DNA from: Lepidurus packardi
Lineage: Eukaryota; Arthropoda; Branchiopoda; Notostraca; Triopsidae
NCBI GenBank assembly: GCA_023053545.1
Contig: JAKZAN010000005.1
Location: 1,798,001 to 1,862,000, forward strand
Length of the DNA: 64,000 nt
Reading direction: 5' to 3'
The notes beneath the pieces were generated by a model. The model had not been told where the DNA came from. It did not search any database and saw only the letters and a list, made by a program, of their open reading frames with translations. Below, piece by piece: positions 12,830-23,939 of the stretch. Each line of letters opens with the position of its first letter. The first letter of the stretch is position 1. The position numbers were made by a program, and so were the translations under genes.

Positions 12830-14394
12830 TATGTAAATACGCTGAACGATCACAAAATTAGACAAAATAATTAGAATAAGATGTGCAAATTTTCATTGTT
12901 TATTTACATGCGATTGATTAGAGACTAGAGAGTAGGTTGTTAGTGTTGGAACTTGGAAGCCGTCTTTCAGCGCTCCAAGCGGCTAAATGCTACAGTAGAA
13001 CACATAACAACTATTTTAGACTAAAATAGAACACTCGTGTTTGCTTTTTGTAAACCAAATGGACTTCTTCTAAATTATTAGATGTTTTAAACTGAACTAA
13101 TAGTAGGTTCCACGTAGACGTAAAAGTAAAATACTTACTGAAGCTTGTTTTGTACGACTGTTCAAGAAATATATTACATATTAAAGTTCACAAGCATATA
13201 TAATACCTTAAAGGTGTAAATAAGATTAAGGGTTAGTATTACAAACATTTGCGTAGTAAATGCGCTTTTTGATACAAAGTCATGAACGCTACATTAGGAA
13301 AACTTTTTCTCGATCTTTCATTTTATAAGTACCGTACAACCCATGTGACGTCATAAAAAAAGCTTACGTGCTTTGCATTTGTTTAATGTAAAGTAGAAGT
13401 TCGGTTTGCAAGCACAATTCGGTCCGTAAGCCAAAGCACTCGTATATCAAAGCGAACATCAATATGCCAAAATATCAACGGCAGGTAACCGCGTATACTG
13501 CTCGTATATCAAGACATCGCTCGTATTTCGAATCAAAATTTGTACAAATTAATTGCTCGTCTTGTGAAACACTCGCAAAACAAGTTACACGCAACCCGAG
13601 CTTTCAGTGTATTTGTTTATTGACGTGTTGAATTGGTTTATCGATGGCACACCTTTACCCATGAAGTTGAATTGTCTTTTTTTTTCATAATAAATTTGTT
13701 ATCGTTTGCTCTTCAGCGCAGAGAATTTATGTGCGTTTTTTATCTTAGAGAAACAAAAGAGTAACTAAATGAACTTATGCATGATTTTTAAAGTAAGAAA
13801 AGAATAGTAATATCAGTGCCGCATTTCCGCCTAGGCAAATTAGGCAGCTGCCTAGGGGCCGAAGTGGTATACATTCAGGGCACAAGACAAAGAAAGGAAA
13901 ATGTCAACCTTTTCATACGAAATACTAATGTATGTAGTAATATGTAAAATAAATGGAGATTATTTTGGAGATGTTAACAAAATTATGTGTTATAACTCCA
14001 CCTACCGAGCGATTGGTTGAGTGGTTAAAAGCTTGTATTCTATAGTTCACTAGTTCAAGTCCCGATTCGTTTTTTTCTTATATATATTTTTTCCTTTAGG
14101 TTTAAATATAATTAGATTAGTTTGAGCTTGGTTAGGCTAAGTTTGGTAATATTTAATAAGGTTCAGTTAGTCAGGTACTGTGTACCTGACTATAAATAAT
14201 GTACCTTCTTCCTTTCTTCCATAAAGGAAATATCAATAGGCTGAAAGCCTACGACGTGATCAAATGAAAAAACAAAAAAGAATTGGAGATTTTCGCGAAC
14301 ATCGTGAATCACAATACCTTAATATCGACTGAATATATTTTTGCACAATAGCATAAAATCCCATTAAGTTTGGCCTTCCTCGTCATAGGACCTA
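12830..14394. other. Intergenic region with decayed repeats
   Basis: No coding frame was recognised. Around 13360-13620 there are several CTCGTATATCAA and CTCGTCTTG-like blocks in both orientations, which resemble eroded ends of another pogo-type element. At about 14002-14070 there is a tRNA-like sequence. From about 14250 the sequence is also found upstream of the second cuticle cluster (44500 onward). Confidence 0.4.
14002..14070 (+). ncRNA. tRNA-like sequence (SINE head or tRNA pseudogene)
   Basis: An A-box-like TGGTTGAGTGGTTA (14014 onward) and a B-box-like AGTTCAAGTCC are correctly spaced and followed by a T run (TTTTTT), as in a polymerase III unit. The acceptor stem does not pair convincingly, so a working tRNA is unlikely. 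Confidence 0.35.
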
Positions 14395-14531
14395 CTTGTA
14401 CAAGTTTCTTTTACGATGGGTTTGGCACTTTGCCGGACATTTAGGACGAGTCCTTTCTAATGATAGCGTTGTTTCACGTACGGTACTGTGGGTTTAAACC
14501 AATTGATTGCTGAAAAAGCGAAAGTGGGCAG

Positions 14532-14539
14532 TATAAAAG
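14532..14539 (+). promoter_or_regulatory. TATA box of cuticle gene A
   Basis: TATAAAAG lies about 34 bp upstream of an arthropod initiator-like TCAGTT (14564-14569). The block GTATAAAAGTACC recurs at the same distance in every intact cuticle gene of the window: 16442, 20336 (-), 22294 (-), 45232, 47141 and 51884 (-). Confidence 0.85.
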
Positions 14540-14594
14540 TACCGCTAGATTCCAACTAGAGCATCAGTTCAGTCGGATTAGTCCAACCATCAAC

Positions 14595-15507
14595 ATGCAA
14601 GTGAGTTTTACAAAGGGAATCTGCACCATCAAAAATTGGAAATTATATTACCTTTCCATTTCTAGTTCTTTGTTCTGGCAGCACTCGTCGCCGTGGCTCT
14701 GGCCTCGGAAATCTACCCACAAGCTAAATACCAAACGGTGCCGGCCTACCCTCAACCACAGTACCCTCAACAGTCTTACAGGACAAACGAGAAGACCGAG
14801 GATTACGTAAGTTTATAGTTATTACGCCCACGATATAAACTCAATAAGATTTTGCTATCCTGTAGTCTCCCAAGCCGTACGCCTTCGATTACGCTGTGAA
14901 GGACGACTACACTTACGCTGATTTCAGCCATAACGAATACAGTGACGGCAAGACCGTTTCTGGAGCGTACCGAGTAGTTCTCCCCGATAGCCGCGTACAA
15001 ACCGTCACCTACAAAGACGAAGGCTATGGACTGATCGCCGATGTCAAATACGAAGGTACTGCCCAGTACCAGGAAAACAACAAACCCGCCTACAAACCAG
15101 CTACTCCGGCCTACAATCAACCCAAGCCTGCTTACGAACAACCCAAGCTAGCCTACGAGCAATCACAGGCGTCTTACGAGTCTCCCAAATACCCAGCCCA
15201 ACCCAATCAACGTCCGGGATACAACCCTGCACCCGTACCATTCAACCTGGCGCCAGTTGCCTACAAGCCCGAGCCTGCTGCATACCAGACTTCTCCTGTT
15301 GCTTACGATTCTGCACCAGCCTCATACAAGGCTTCCCACGCTCAATACAACCCTGCTCCGGTATCCTACGAACCCGCTCCAGTAGTATATCAACCTTCTC
15401 CCATTACTTTTAAGGCCGCTCAAGTCCCGTACTCCCCTGCCCCAGTACATTACAAGCCTGCTCCATACTCTGCTGCCACTGAATATGCTACCAACATTAA
15501 ATACTGA
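14595..15507 (+). CDS. RR-1 cuticle protein A (chitin-binding type 4)
   Basis: Exons 14595-14600 (only ATGCAA), 14666-14806 and 14866-15507 give about 262 aa. The signal peptide MQFFVLAALVAVALA is split by the first intron, as is common in cuticle genes. Residues about 54-117 are a Rebers-Riddiford RR-1 domain (YAFDYAVKDDYTYADFSHNE, SDGKTVSG, YRVVLPDSR, VTYKDEGYG, ADVKYEG) with the aromatic residues that stack on chitin. The rest is a Pro/Ala/Tyr repeat of AYKPAP type, probably an extended cross-linkable tail. It is secreted and becomes part of soft cuticle. An AATAAA signal lies at 15566. It lacks 16 residues near the C-terminus that gene D has. Confidence 0.94.
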
Positions 15508-16377
15508 GTTAACCATGTTATATTTTAATTTATCTATGATTTACCTGTGTGAATATGTGTAATACAATAAATTTTTTATATTGCAATACCGGTTTCGGTG
15601 TTTTGTACACTCTTATTTGTAATCCTTCTTGCACGGAAAGATAGAGACAATATCTTCATAAATGGTTCTGAATATAATCATTCTTACGTAGTAACTGCAT
15701 ATCTAACTGTGTAGTAGCTTTTCAGAAATTAAAGCTACAACCAAAGTCAAGTAACATGTGTGATACAGCAAAATGGCGCTCAAACCTGAGGCCATGATAC
15801 ATTACACTTTAGATTCTGTTTAGACCATGATTTACGTTCGACCGAAATTGGGTAAATACAATATATTCTCCACCGCTTATCAAAACCTTTATATACTTGG
15901 AATCATTTACAGTAATTCCCAAATTTATACTTAGGTCACCAACCGATCGAGCCTTACAAACTTTCGTGAATACCATTTGTAAATACCAAGCTGTGCACAT
16001 ATTACTGCAGTAAACAACAAAATGTGTCTACGGCATGATATATTGCACTAGTTCGGCGCTGCGAAAGTATTGCATGAATTCTAACAGGTTACGTTCTGGT
16101 AAGCAGACCAAACAATGCAGTCACATAAAAATCCCTTGAGAAGTTCAATAATTCCCACAGTGCAAAATAAATTATTCTACGGTGTAAAACTCGTGAGTCG
16201 TGACGAAGTAACAGATTAATAGAACGATTTCCAGAGGCGGAAAACTTTCCTGTGCAATTCATATCCTGCAATCCGTTCAGTCTCTTTAGGGGGAAACAAA
16301 GAATATGTCCAAAATTTCTCTTACAATCGGGCTCTATTACCAGGCACCTAGGGCAAGGACGGATACCTTTCGAATAG
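15508..16377. other. Intergenic region between cuticle genes A and B
   Basis: No coding frame of its own was recognised. This whole stretch is present in inverted form at 20401-21270 and as a direct copy at 46208-47076. It is therefore conserved as part of the duplicated unit, not as an independent gene. Confidence 0.55.
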
Positions 16378-16387
16378 CCGCATGCGG
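16378..16387. promoter_or_regulatory. Palindromic CCGCATGCGG upstream of cuticle gene B
   Basis: A perfect 10-bp palindrome about 65 bp upstream of the TATA box (16442-16449), followed by TAAGGTGGGAATGATACC. It recurs in the same place upstream of C (20391-20400), B' (47077-47086) and C' (51945-51954). A near copy lies at 52651. It is absent from the A/D-type promoters. A transcription-factor site is inferred. Confidence 0.5.
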
Positions 16388-16504
16388 TAAGGTGGGAATG
16401 ATACCGATTACTGACCATAACTTTGTTCGAGTAAGAGTGGGTATAAAAGTACCGCTACTCTCCATCTAGATCATCAGTTCAGCAGAACCAATCCAACCAT
16501 TAAC

Positions 16505-17386
16505 ATGCAAGTGAGTTTTAAAGAAGGAAAGCAAAAGTTTAAAAACTATATTATCTTTCCATTTTTAGTTCTTTACGATAGCAGCACTCGTCACCGTGGC
16601 TCTCGCCTCTGACATCTACCCACAAGCCAAATACCAATCGGTACCTGCCTACTCTCAACCGCAGTACCCTCAACAGTCTTACAAGACAAAAGAGAAGACC
16701 GAAGATTACGTAAGTTTATAATAATAACGCACATGACATAAGAGTGACATAAAACCAATAAGAATGTATGTCCTGTGTAGTCTCCCAAACCGTACTCCTT
16801 CGATTACGCTGTGAAAGACGACTACACATATGCCGATTTCAACCATAACGAATACAGCGATGGAAAGGTGGTATCTGGTACTTACCGCGTAGTTCTCCCC
16901 GATAGCCGCATCCAAACCGTTACTTATAAAGACGAAGGTTACGGATTGATTGCTGATGTCAAATACGAAGGTACTGCCCAGTACCAGGAATACAACAAGC
17001 CCGCCTACAAACCATCGTACCCAGCTGCCTACGAGCAAGCTATTCCAGCGTACAATCAACCTAAGCCTGTCTATGAACAATCTAAACTAGCCTACGATCA
17101 ACCAACGGCAACTTACGAGGCCCCGGAATACGTCGTTCAACCCACTCAGCGTCCATCTTACAAATCTGCACCACTCTCCTACAAATCAGCTCCAGTAGCT
17201 TATCAAACTTCGCCTGCATCTTACAAGCCGGCACTAGTATCCTACAATCCTTCTCCAGTCACTTATAAACCAACTCCGGCAGCTTACAGCACTGCACCCG
17301 TTGCTTACAAAGCGTCCCCTACCACCTACGCCACAAAGGATACTTCGTATCGTTCGACCCAATACGCTACGTCCACCAAATACTAA
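16505..17386 (+). CDS. RR-1 cuticle protein B
   Basis: Exons 16505-16510, 16569-16709 and 16781-17386 give about 250 aa. The signal peptide is MQFFTIAALVTVALA. The RR-1 domain (YSFDYAVKDDYTYADFNHNE, SDGKVVSG, YRVVLPDSR, ADVKYEG) is followed by Tyr/Pro/Ala repeats that differ from gene A in order and length. The TATA box is at 16442-16449 with TCAGTT at 16474. AATAAA at 17460 directly follows a CGTCTT/AAGACG inverted repeat in the 3' UTR. It is almost identical to gene C and encodes a secreted structural cuticle protein. Confidence 0.94.
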
Positions 17387-17523
17387 ACTACCCTAATTTG
17401 TACACCCACCTAGGAGATGTAACTTATCGCGGATGAATCTGCGTCTTTGTCAAAGACGTAATAAATATTTTTGATGCAAAGAAACCAAAAAAGTCCTCCA
17501 TCCTAATTCCCGTCAAATTAATT

Positions 17524-17570
17524 TTCTTTGAAAGACGACTACGCTTATGCCGATCTCAGACATAATTTTT
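17524..17570 (+). pseudogene. Scrap of a further cuticle gene
   Basis: About 45 bp reading KDDYAYADLRHN matches the start of the RR-1 domain. It corresponds in position to the larger broken cuticle gene at 48512-48755 in the second block, of which it is the deletion remnant. Confidence 0.6.
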
Positions 17571-17767
17571 CAAAATTTTATGTACAGACTTTGGAGTCAC
17601 TTAATTGCCTGTTAAGTTGTAAAATGATTGAAATCACCGCAAATCATTGTCTACATCAAATTTCGATTTATCAGCTTTAGTTTGGGTTCTGAAATCGTCG
17701 TCGTAGAGTATACGTTCAATAATTAAAAAGCAAAGGATAATCATAGTTATTGGCTATGTTTTTGGTT

Positions 17768-18557
17768 TCAGGCAACTTTCGTACAAACGGACACTTTCGG
17801 TTCTGATACAACCAGATCCGGTTTACAGAAACTGTCGTTACCATGGCAAGTTCCACAAGGCATCGAATTTCCCAAGTAAATAAGACATGGCGATGATATG
17901 CAAGTATCAATGCAATTGTAAGGATCCGTAATAGACTGAAGTATAAAATTAGGATTTTGGTTTCCTCTAGTTCCACACAAGCATTGCATAGGTGTGTGTT
18001 CTGCACCTGTAAGTTTTCAATAAATTAGTATTCAGTATTTTCCGTAGATTAATTCCGTTAATTAATAACAGTGATTGCAAGCTATTCTTAGTATCATTTT
18101 TAAATTGAATTGGTTCGAAATCGTATACCTCCAAATGCAATGTAGGCCTCCCCAGGCGTACGGCATTGATCGCGTGCTTTATTCACAGCAATCCCACATA
18201 GAAGCCCAGACTGACGCAGATTTACATTTCTAGTAAAACATTGTTGGGAAATTGGATCGTAAGCGTATGACGGACGTAATTGCATTCTGGCTAAAAGCGC
18301 GCATTCAATGGCAGATATCTGAAAGGCTGTCGGCGTCACAAAATCTTTGATCATTAGGATTTCGAAATTGCCGTTTGTTGCGTGAGCCGTCTTATCAATA
18401 CAGCGAAATTGAACCATCTGCGCTAATACTTCCATCGCAACTGTATCAAATCACAAGAAAAAACACGGTCAACTTTGTTGGACACGTTTTTGGACACAAA
18501 GATCTACTTACCTAGGACCCAAACGGTAGTTCTAATAAGCTGTGTTACAGCTTTCAT
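17768..18557 (-). CDS. Secreted Cys-rich protein X, possibly PAN/apple-like
   Basis: Exons 18557-18512, 18440-18129 and 18006-17768 join in phase (1,1) to about 198 aa. The N-terminus (MKAVTQLIRTTVWVLVAMEV) looks like a signal peptide split by the first intron. Residues about 35-115 contain spaced cysteines with IECALLARMQLRPSYAYD and CFTRNVN, reminiscent of a PAN/apple fold. The C-terminal 75 residues are Cys-dense (QCLCGTRG, CIDTCISSPC, CGTCHGNDSFC). I do not recognise a named family. It sits in the spacer of the cuticle palindrome, and an intact paralogue X' (49008-49794) occupies the same place in the second block, so the frame is under selection or recently copied. Confidence 0.75.
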
Positions 18558-19292
18558 TGTTCTCCTAAGATATTAAATGTCTCAGAATGTATCCTTACCG
18601 GTTTTTTAGCAATTTTAGAAATTTTAACTTACGGTTATGCGCTGTACAGAATGTATGACTTTTTCTGACTATGGTTTGCTGGTCTTTGACATTTTGTCTT
18701 GGCATTTTTGTCGTTGACAAGTGTCGAAAGACCGAGCTTTGCTGGAAACGATTTTTTTATGAGTGACCTACATTAAAAACGATCGAAAGAATATTATCGT
18801 TCTTTCTGCAGTGCTATAACTACAACAAAGTAATATTGTTAAGGAAAAAAAAATAATCAGTGGTCGGAAATCACCCCTGTGTGTAGCTATACTTCGATCC
18901 ATAGTGTTTTTTTTAATATTATTCACAACTCCATATGGCAGATATTGGTTCTTTACGACAGTACTCTGGTACTATGTACAGGTAGCTAGCGAATTCGTGA
19001 GATACTATACTATAAAGCTAGTTTTATGCCTAATCGAAAATAAATTCCCAACTAGCTGCAATACTGTTAAAAATACATATACTATATGGAGATCTTCGCA
19101 TTTTTCTTTGGGCTCAAACTATCGAAAGAAATTTATCACTGAAGTACTGTTATTCTACTGTTATGTGTGCAGTTGCAATGTAAGAATGGTTTTATTCAGA
19201 ACCAAATACAAAAATGTTTTCTCAAACACCATGCAAAAATGATTAAATATAAAATCGTAAAAACATGGAAAAGAGTGTTGCAATATAATGTT
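18558..19292. other. Spacer between gene X and cuticle gene C
   Basis: It contains the presumed promoter of X. No gene was recognised; the open frame at 18904-19242 is not conserved as a frame in the homologous stretch at about 50160-50490. The two stretches are nevertheless similar at DNA level. Confidence 0.45.
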
Positions 19293-19391
19293 GCTTTCTT
19301 TGCATCAAAATATTTATTACGTCTTTGACAAAGACGCAGATTCATTCACGATAAGTTACATATTCTAGGTGGGTGTACAAATTAGGGTAGT

Positions 19392-20273
19392 TTAGTATTT
19401 GGTGGACGTAGCGTATTCAGTCGAAGGATACGAAGTATCCTTTGTGGTGTAGGTGGTAGGGGACGCTTTGTAAGCAACGGGTGCAGTGCTGTAAGCTGCC
19501 GGAGATGGTTTGTACGTGACTGGAGAAGGATTGTAGGATACTAGTGCTGGCTTGTAAGATGCAGGCGAAGTTTGATAAGCTACTGGAGCTGATTTGTAGG
19601 AGAGTGGTGCAGATTTGTAAGATGGACGCTGAGTGGGTTGAACGACGTATTCCGGGGCCTCGTAAGTTGCCGTTGGTTGATCGTAGGCTAGTTTAGATTG
19701 TTCATAGACAGGCTTAGGTTGATTGTACGCTGGAATAGCTTGCTCGTAGGCAGCTGGGTACGATGGTTTGTAGGCGGGCTTGTTGTATTCCTGGTACTGG
19801 GCAGTACCTTCGTATTTGACATCAGCAATCAATCCGTAACCTTCGTCTTTATAAGTAACGGTTTGGATGCGGCTATCGGGGAGAACTACGCGGTAAGTAC
19901 CAGATACCACCTTTCCATCGCTGTATTCGTTATGGTTGAAATCGGCATATGTGTAGTCGTCTTTCACAGCGTAATCGAAGGAGTACGGTTTGGGAGACTA
20001 CACAGGACATACATTCTTATTGGTTTTATGTCAGTCTTATGTCATGTGCGTTATTATTATAAACTTACGTAATCTTCGGTCTTCTCTTTTGTCTTGTAAG
20101 ACTGTTGAGGGTACTGCGGTTGAGAGTAGGCAGGTACCGATTGGTATTTGGCTTGTGGGTAGATGTCAGAGGCGAGAGCCACGGTGACGAGTGCTGCTAT
20201 CGTAAAGAACTAAAAATGGAAAGATAATATAGTTTTTAAACTTTTGCTTTCCTTCTTTAAAACTCACTTGCAT
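19392..20273 (-). CDS. RR-1 cuticle protein C
   Basis: Exons 20273-20268, 20209-20069 and 19997-19392 give about 250 aa. It is nearly identical to protein B: same signal peptide, same RR-1 domain, and only a few substitutions in the last 40 residues (for example TKDTSYPSTEY versus TKDTSYRSTQY). The TATA box is at 20336-20329 (-) and the CCGCATGCGG palindrome at 20391-20400. It is the inverted partner of B in the palindrome. Confidence 0.94.
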
Positions 20274-20400
20274 GTTAGCGGTTGGATTGGTTCTGCTGAA
20301 CTGATGATCTAGATGGAGAGTAGCGGTACTTTTATACCCACTCTTACTCGAACAAAGTTATGGTCAGTAATCGGTATCATTCCCACCTTACCGCATGCGG

Positions 20401-21270
20401 CTATTCGAAAGGTATCCGTCCTTGCCCTAGGTGCCTGGTAATAGAGCCCGATTGTAAGAGAAATTTTGGACGTATTCTTTGTTTCCCCCTAAAGAGACTG
20501 GACGGATTGCAGGACATGAATTGCACAGGAAAGTTTTCCGCCTCTGGAAATCGTTCTATTAATCTGTTACTTCTTCGCGACTCACGAGTTTTACACCGTA
20601 GAGTAATTTATTTTGCACTGTGGGAATTATTGAACTTCTCAAAGGATTTTTATGTGACTGCATTGTTTGGTCTGCTTACCAGAACGTAACCTGTTAGAAT
20701 TCATGCAATACTTTCGCAGCGCCGAACTAGTGCAATATATCATGCCGTAGACACATTTTGTTGTTTACTGCAGTAATATGTGCACAGCTTGGTATTTACA
20801 AATGGTATTTACGAAAGTTTGTAAGGCTCGATCGGTTGGTGACCTAAGTATAAATTTGGGAATTACTGTAAATGATTCCAAGTATATAAAGGTTTTGATA
20901 AGCGGTGGAGAATATATTGTATTTACCCAATTTCGGTCGAACGTAAATCATGGTCTAAACAGAATCTAAAGTGTAATGTATCATGGCCTCAGGTTTGAGC
21001 GCCATTTTGCTGTATCACACATGTTACTTGACTTTGGTTGTAGCTTTAATTTCTGAAATGCTAGTACACAGTTAGATATGCAGTTACTACGTAAGAATGA
21101 TTATATTCAGAACCATTTATGAAGATATTGTCTCTATCTTTCCGTGCAAGAAGGATTATAAATAAGAGTGTACAAAACACCAAAACCGGTATTGCAATAT
21201 AAAATATGTATTGTATTACACATATTCACACAGGTAAATCATAGATAAATTAAAATATCACATGGTTAAC
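20401..21270. other. Intergenic region between cuticle genes C and D
   Basis: Inverted copy of the A-B intergenic region. No separate gene was recognised. Confidence 0.5.
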
Positions 21271-22231
21271 TCAGTATTTAATGTTGGTAGCATATTCAGT
21301 GGCAGGAGAGTTTGGAACAGCCTTAGAGTAGGCAGCAGGTGTGGGGTGGTAACCAACGGGTGAAGCAGGCTTGTAATGTACGGGGGCACGGGAGTACGGG
21401 ACTTGAGCGGCCTTAAAAGTAATGGGAGAAGGTTGATGTACTACTGGAGCGGGTTCGTAGGATACGGGAGCAGGGTTGTATTGAGCGTGGGAAGCCTTGT
21501 ATGAGGCTGGTGCAGAATCGTAAGCAACAGGAGAAGTCTGGTATGCAGCAGGTTCGGGCTTGTAGGCAACTGGCGCCAAGTTGAATGGTACGGGTGCAGG
21601 GTTGTATCCCGGGCGTTGATTGGGTTGGGCTGGGTATTTGGGAGACTCGTAAGACGCCTGTGATTGCTCGTAGGCTAGCTTGGGTTGTTCGTAAGCAGGC
21701 TTGGGTTGATTGTAGGCCGGAGTAGCTGGTTTGTAGGCGGGTTTGTTGTTTTCCTGGTACTGGGCAGTACCTTCGTATTTGACATCGGCGATCAGTCCAT
21801 AGCCTTCGTCTTTGTAGGTGACGGTTTGTACGCGGCTATCGGGGAGAACTACTCGGTACGCTCCAGAAACGGTCTTGCCGTCACTGTATTCGTTATGGCT
21901 GAAATCAGCGTAAGTGTAGTCGTCCTTCACAGCGTAATCGAAGGCGTACGGCTTGGGAGACTACAGGATAGCAAAATCTTATTGAATTTATATCGTGGGC
22001 GTAATAACTATAAACTTACGTAATCCTCGGTCTTCTCGTTTGTCCTGTAAGACTGTTGAGGGTACTGTGGTTGAGGGTAGGCCGGCACCGTTTGGTATTT
22101 AGCTTGTGGGTAGATTTCCGAGGCCAGAGCCACGGCGACGAGTGCTGCCAGAACAAAGAACTAGAAATGGAAAGGTAATATAATTTCCAATTTTTGATGG
22201 TGCAGATTCCCTTTGTAAAACTCACTTGCAT
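21271..22231 (-). CDS. RR-1 cuticle protein D
   Basis: Exons 22231-22226, 22160-22020 and 21960-21271 give about 278 aa. The RR-1 domain is identical to protein A. The tail is 16 residues longer than in A and A', with the extra segment around SPVGYHPTPAAYSKAVP. This suggests D keeps the ancestral tail and A/A' share a 48-bp deletion. The TATA box is at 22294-22287 (-). A consensus AATAAA is missing (AATACA instead) in the place where gene A has it. Confidence 0.94.
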
Positions 22232-22458
22232 GTTGATGGTTGGACTAATCCGACTGAACTGATGCTCTAGTTGGAATCTAGCGGTACTTTTATACTGCCC
22301 ACTTTCGCTTTTTCAGCAATCAATTGGTTTAAACCCACAGTACCGTACGTGAAACAACGCTATCATTAGAAAGGACTCGTCCTAAATGTCCAGCAAAGTG
22401 CCAAACCCATCGTAAAAGAAACTTTTACAGTAATGGGATCACGTGGTAAAACCAGATC

Positions 22459-22870
22459 TCAACAATAGATAAAGTCTTTTACCCAAGCACCATTCGAAGA
22501 ATGCGCCAAGTTCCCATAAGTGCTATTTTGTGCATTTATCCGGCTGACGGGTGACCAGGGAGCATATTCAGGGGTTTGATCAAAATGTTTCTTTATTGGA
22601 CCCAAAGCTTCGATTACCACTGACACAGTCTTCATCTTGCAATTCCACATCCTGCTGATCTCGATTTCCTTGTCTTTATACTTGGATGTATTGACGGTAT
22701 GTTTCAACATGATGTTCGAGTCATTAGGGACAGCGATGTCAATTAGCAGGCAGGTTCTCCCTCTCTTATCATGCAGCACTGTCTGGGCGGTTTGCTGTGA
22801 CTGTTCTGTCAGTGATTATTGGGACATGCCATACAATAGTGACTTCATTGATGTTCTCAACTTTCTGTGT
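22459..22870 (-). pseudogene. C-terminal fragment of a non-LTR retrotransposon polyprotein
   Basis: Two minus-strand frames join across a frameshift near 22775. Upstream is YYYEHQTQKVENINEVTIVW, then PIITDRTVTANRPDS; downstream is CLLIDIAVPNDSN, KYKDKEIEISRMWNCKMKTV, VVIEALGPIKKHF. This block order is the well-known C-terminal tail after the reverse transcriptase in arthropod non-LTR elements. No reverse transcriptase domain is present. The frameshift and truncation make it a dead fragment that abuts the outer edge of the palindrome arm. Confidence 0.8.
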
Positions 22871-23939
22871 CTGGTGTTCGTAGTAATAACCCACTAATTG
22901 CGCGATAATAAGATTCTGTATTAAAAACAGCGCGTTCAATCAAGGCCGTTGGGTAGGATTCACGCCCGTAAGGAATCTTAATCCGCAAACTTGCGAAAAA
23001 ATCTGTGAACTCGTCCATGTTAATCGTTAGTTTATGTTAAAGAAAGGTATAATAGTGGGCTGCAAAAGCTTAACCCACTCGTACCAACCACACAGGAGCC
23101 GCTTGAAACGAAATGAAAGTATCTGGGTTGTGCTGGCTAATTTTTATAGGCCTGTTGCTGCAAAGCTAAACCGAAGAAAAAATTTGTTTTAGACAATTCC
23201 ATCGAATTTCAATAGTGCGAGTTACTGGAACGGCCGCAAACGGCGCTTTGTCCCACTTGCAGCCTCAGTCGCGCTCGCTAAGTCGAACAAGCTACATGTT
23301 CAGACAGAAACTATTGTTATGCATAACTTTATATATAGAATAGTTGCGTTTTTAGCTGAATTTACGTAACGTAGTCTGTCTGCAGTTGCGAACAACATTC
23401 CTGTTCATTTATAAGCCTTCATTCAGCTTCATTTGTAGATTTTGTGCGTGTTTTCAGTGCGAAGTTTCATTCCAAGGTTTGGGCCTGTAGGCCTTTTTTA
23501 ACGTCTAAAACGGATGATTTTGTGAAATTTGGGCTGGACAAGCTCAAACAAGATGCCGCTGAATTCTTTTCCACCTTTTGCCTGCTCCAGTTTGTAATTA
23601 TAATTTGATTTTCTTAGGCGAGACATCCTTATTTCTTCGGCTGTTATTCAAATGAAGCTGAGTGAAAACATAGCATGCCACGTGGGAGAGTCATGTGTGA
23701 GATTAAAGAAAGATATTTTTAAATGTATTTAACAGTTTATTTTAATGCAATAGATCAGGAATAATAAAATGAATAAAATAGGTCCGTTCTCTTTACGTCG
23801 CAGCTTTCGTTCTTATGAATTCGGCGTGGATTTTCCACAATTTTCGTTCCTATCCATTTGTTGTGTACAGTTACTTGTTATGTATGCAGTTTTTTGTTGT
23901 TTACATTTATTCATTTCCATTTTCCTTATTTTTTTGGAG
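22871..23939. other. Non-genic stretch after the retrotransposon fragment
   Basis: A 54-codon minus-strand frame from about 23022 (MDEFTDFFASLRIKIPYGRE) continues towards the retrotransposon remnant and may belong to it. No other coding signal was recognised. Confidence 0.3.

Larger units (their letters stand above)
14393..17485 (+). repeat. Left arm of cuticle-gene palindrome (block I)
   Basis: About 3.1 kb that is repeated in inverted orientation at 19293-22430 with near identity, covering promoters, introns, coding sequence and 3' flanks of two cuticle genes. The left arm is shorter mainly because gene A lacks 48 bp present in gene D. Confidence 0.9.
19293..22430 (-). repeat. Right arm of cuticle-gene palindrome (block I)
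   Basis: Inverted copy of 14393-17485, separated from it by a 1.8 kb spacer that holds gene X. Similarity starts just outside the AATAAA of gene C and ends about 200 bp upstream of gene D. Confidence 0.9.

Noticed and set aside
14803-15141. Long antisense open frames (112-124 codons) over every cuticle RR-1 exon, conserved among copies (also at 16706, 19698, 21685, 45503, 47405)
   Set aside because: They lie opposite the RR-1 coding sequence, and their conservation follows from that of the sense gene. They contain no splice logic or own promoter.
16089-16418. 109-codon frame between cuticle genes, present in all block copies
   Set aside because: Its end point varies between copies (shortened near 46821) and it lies over promoter sequence. 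Conservation is explained by recent duplication.
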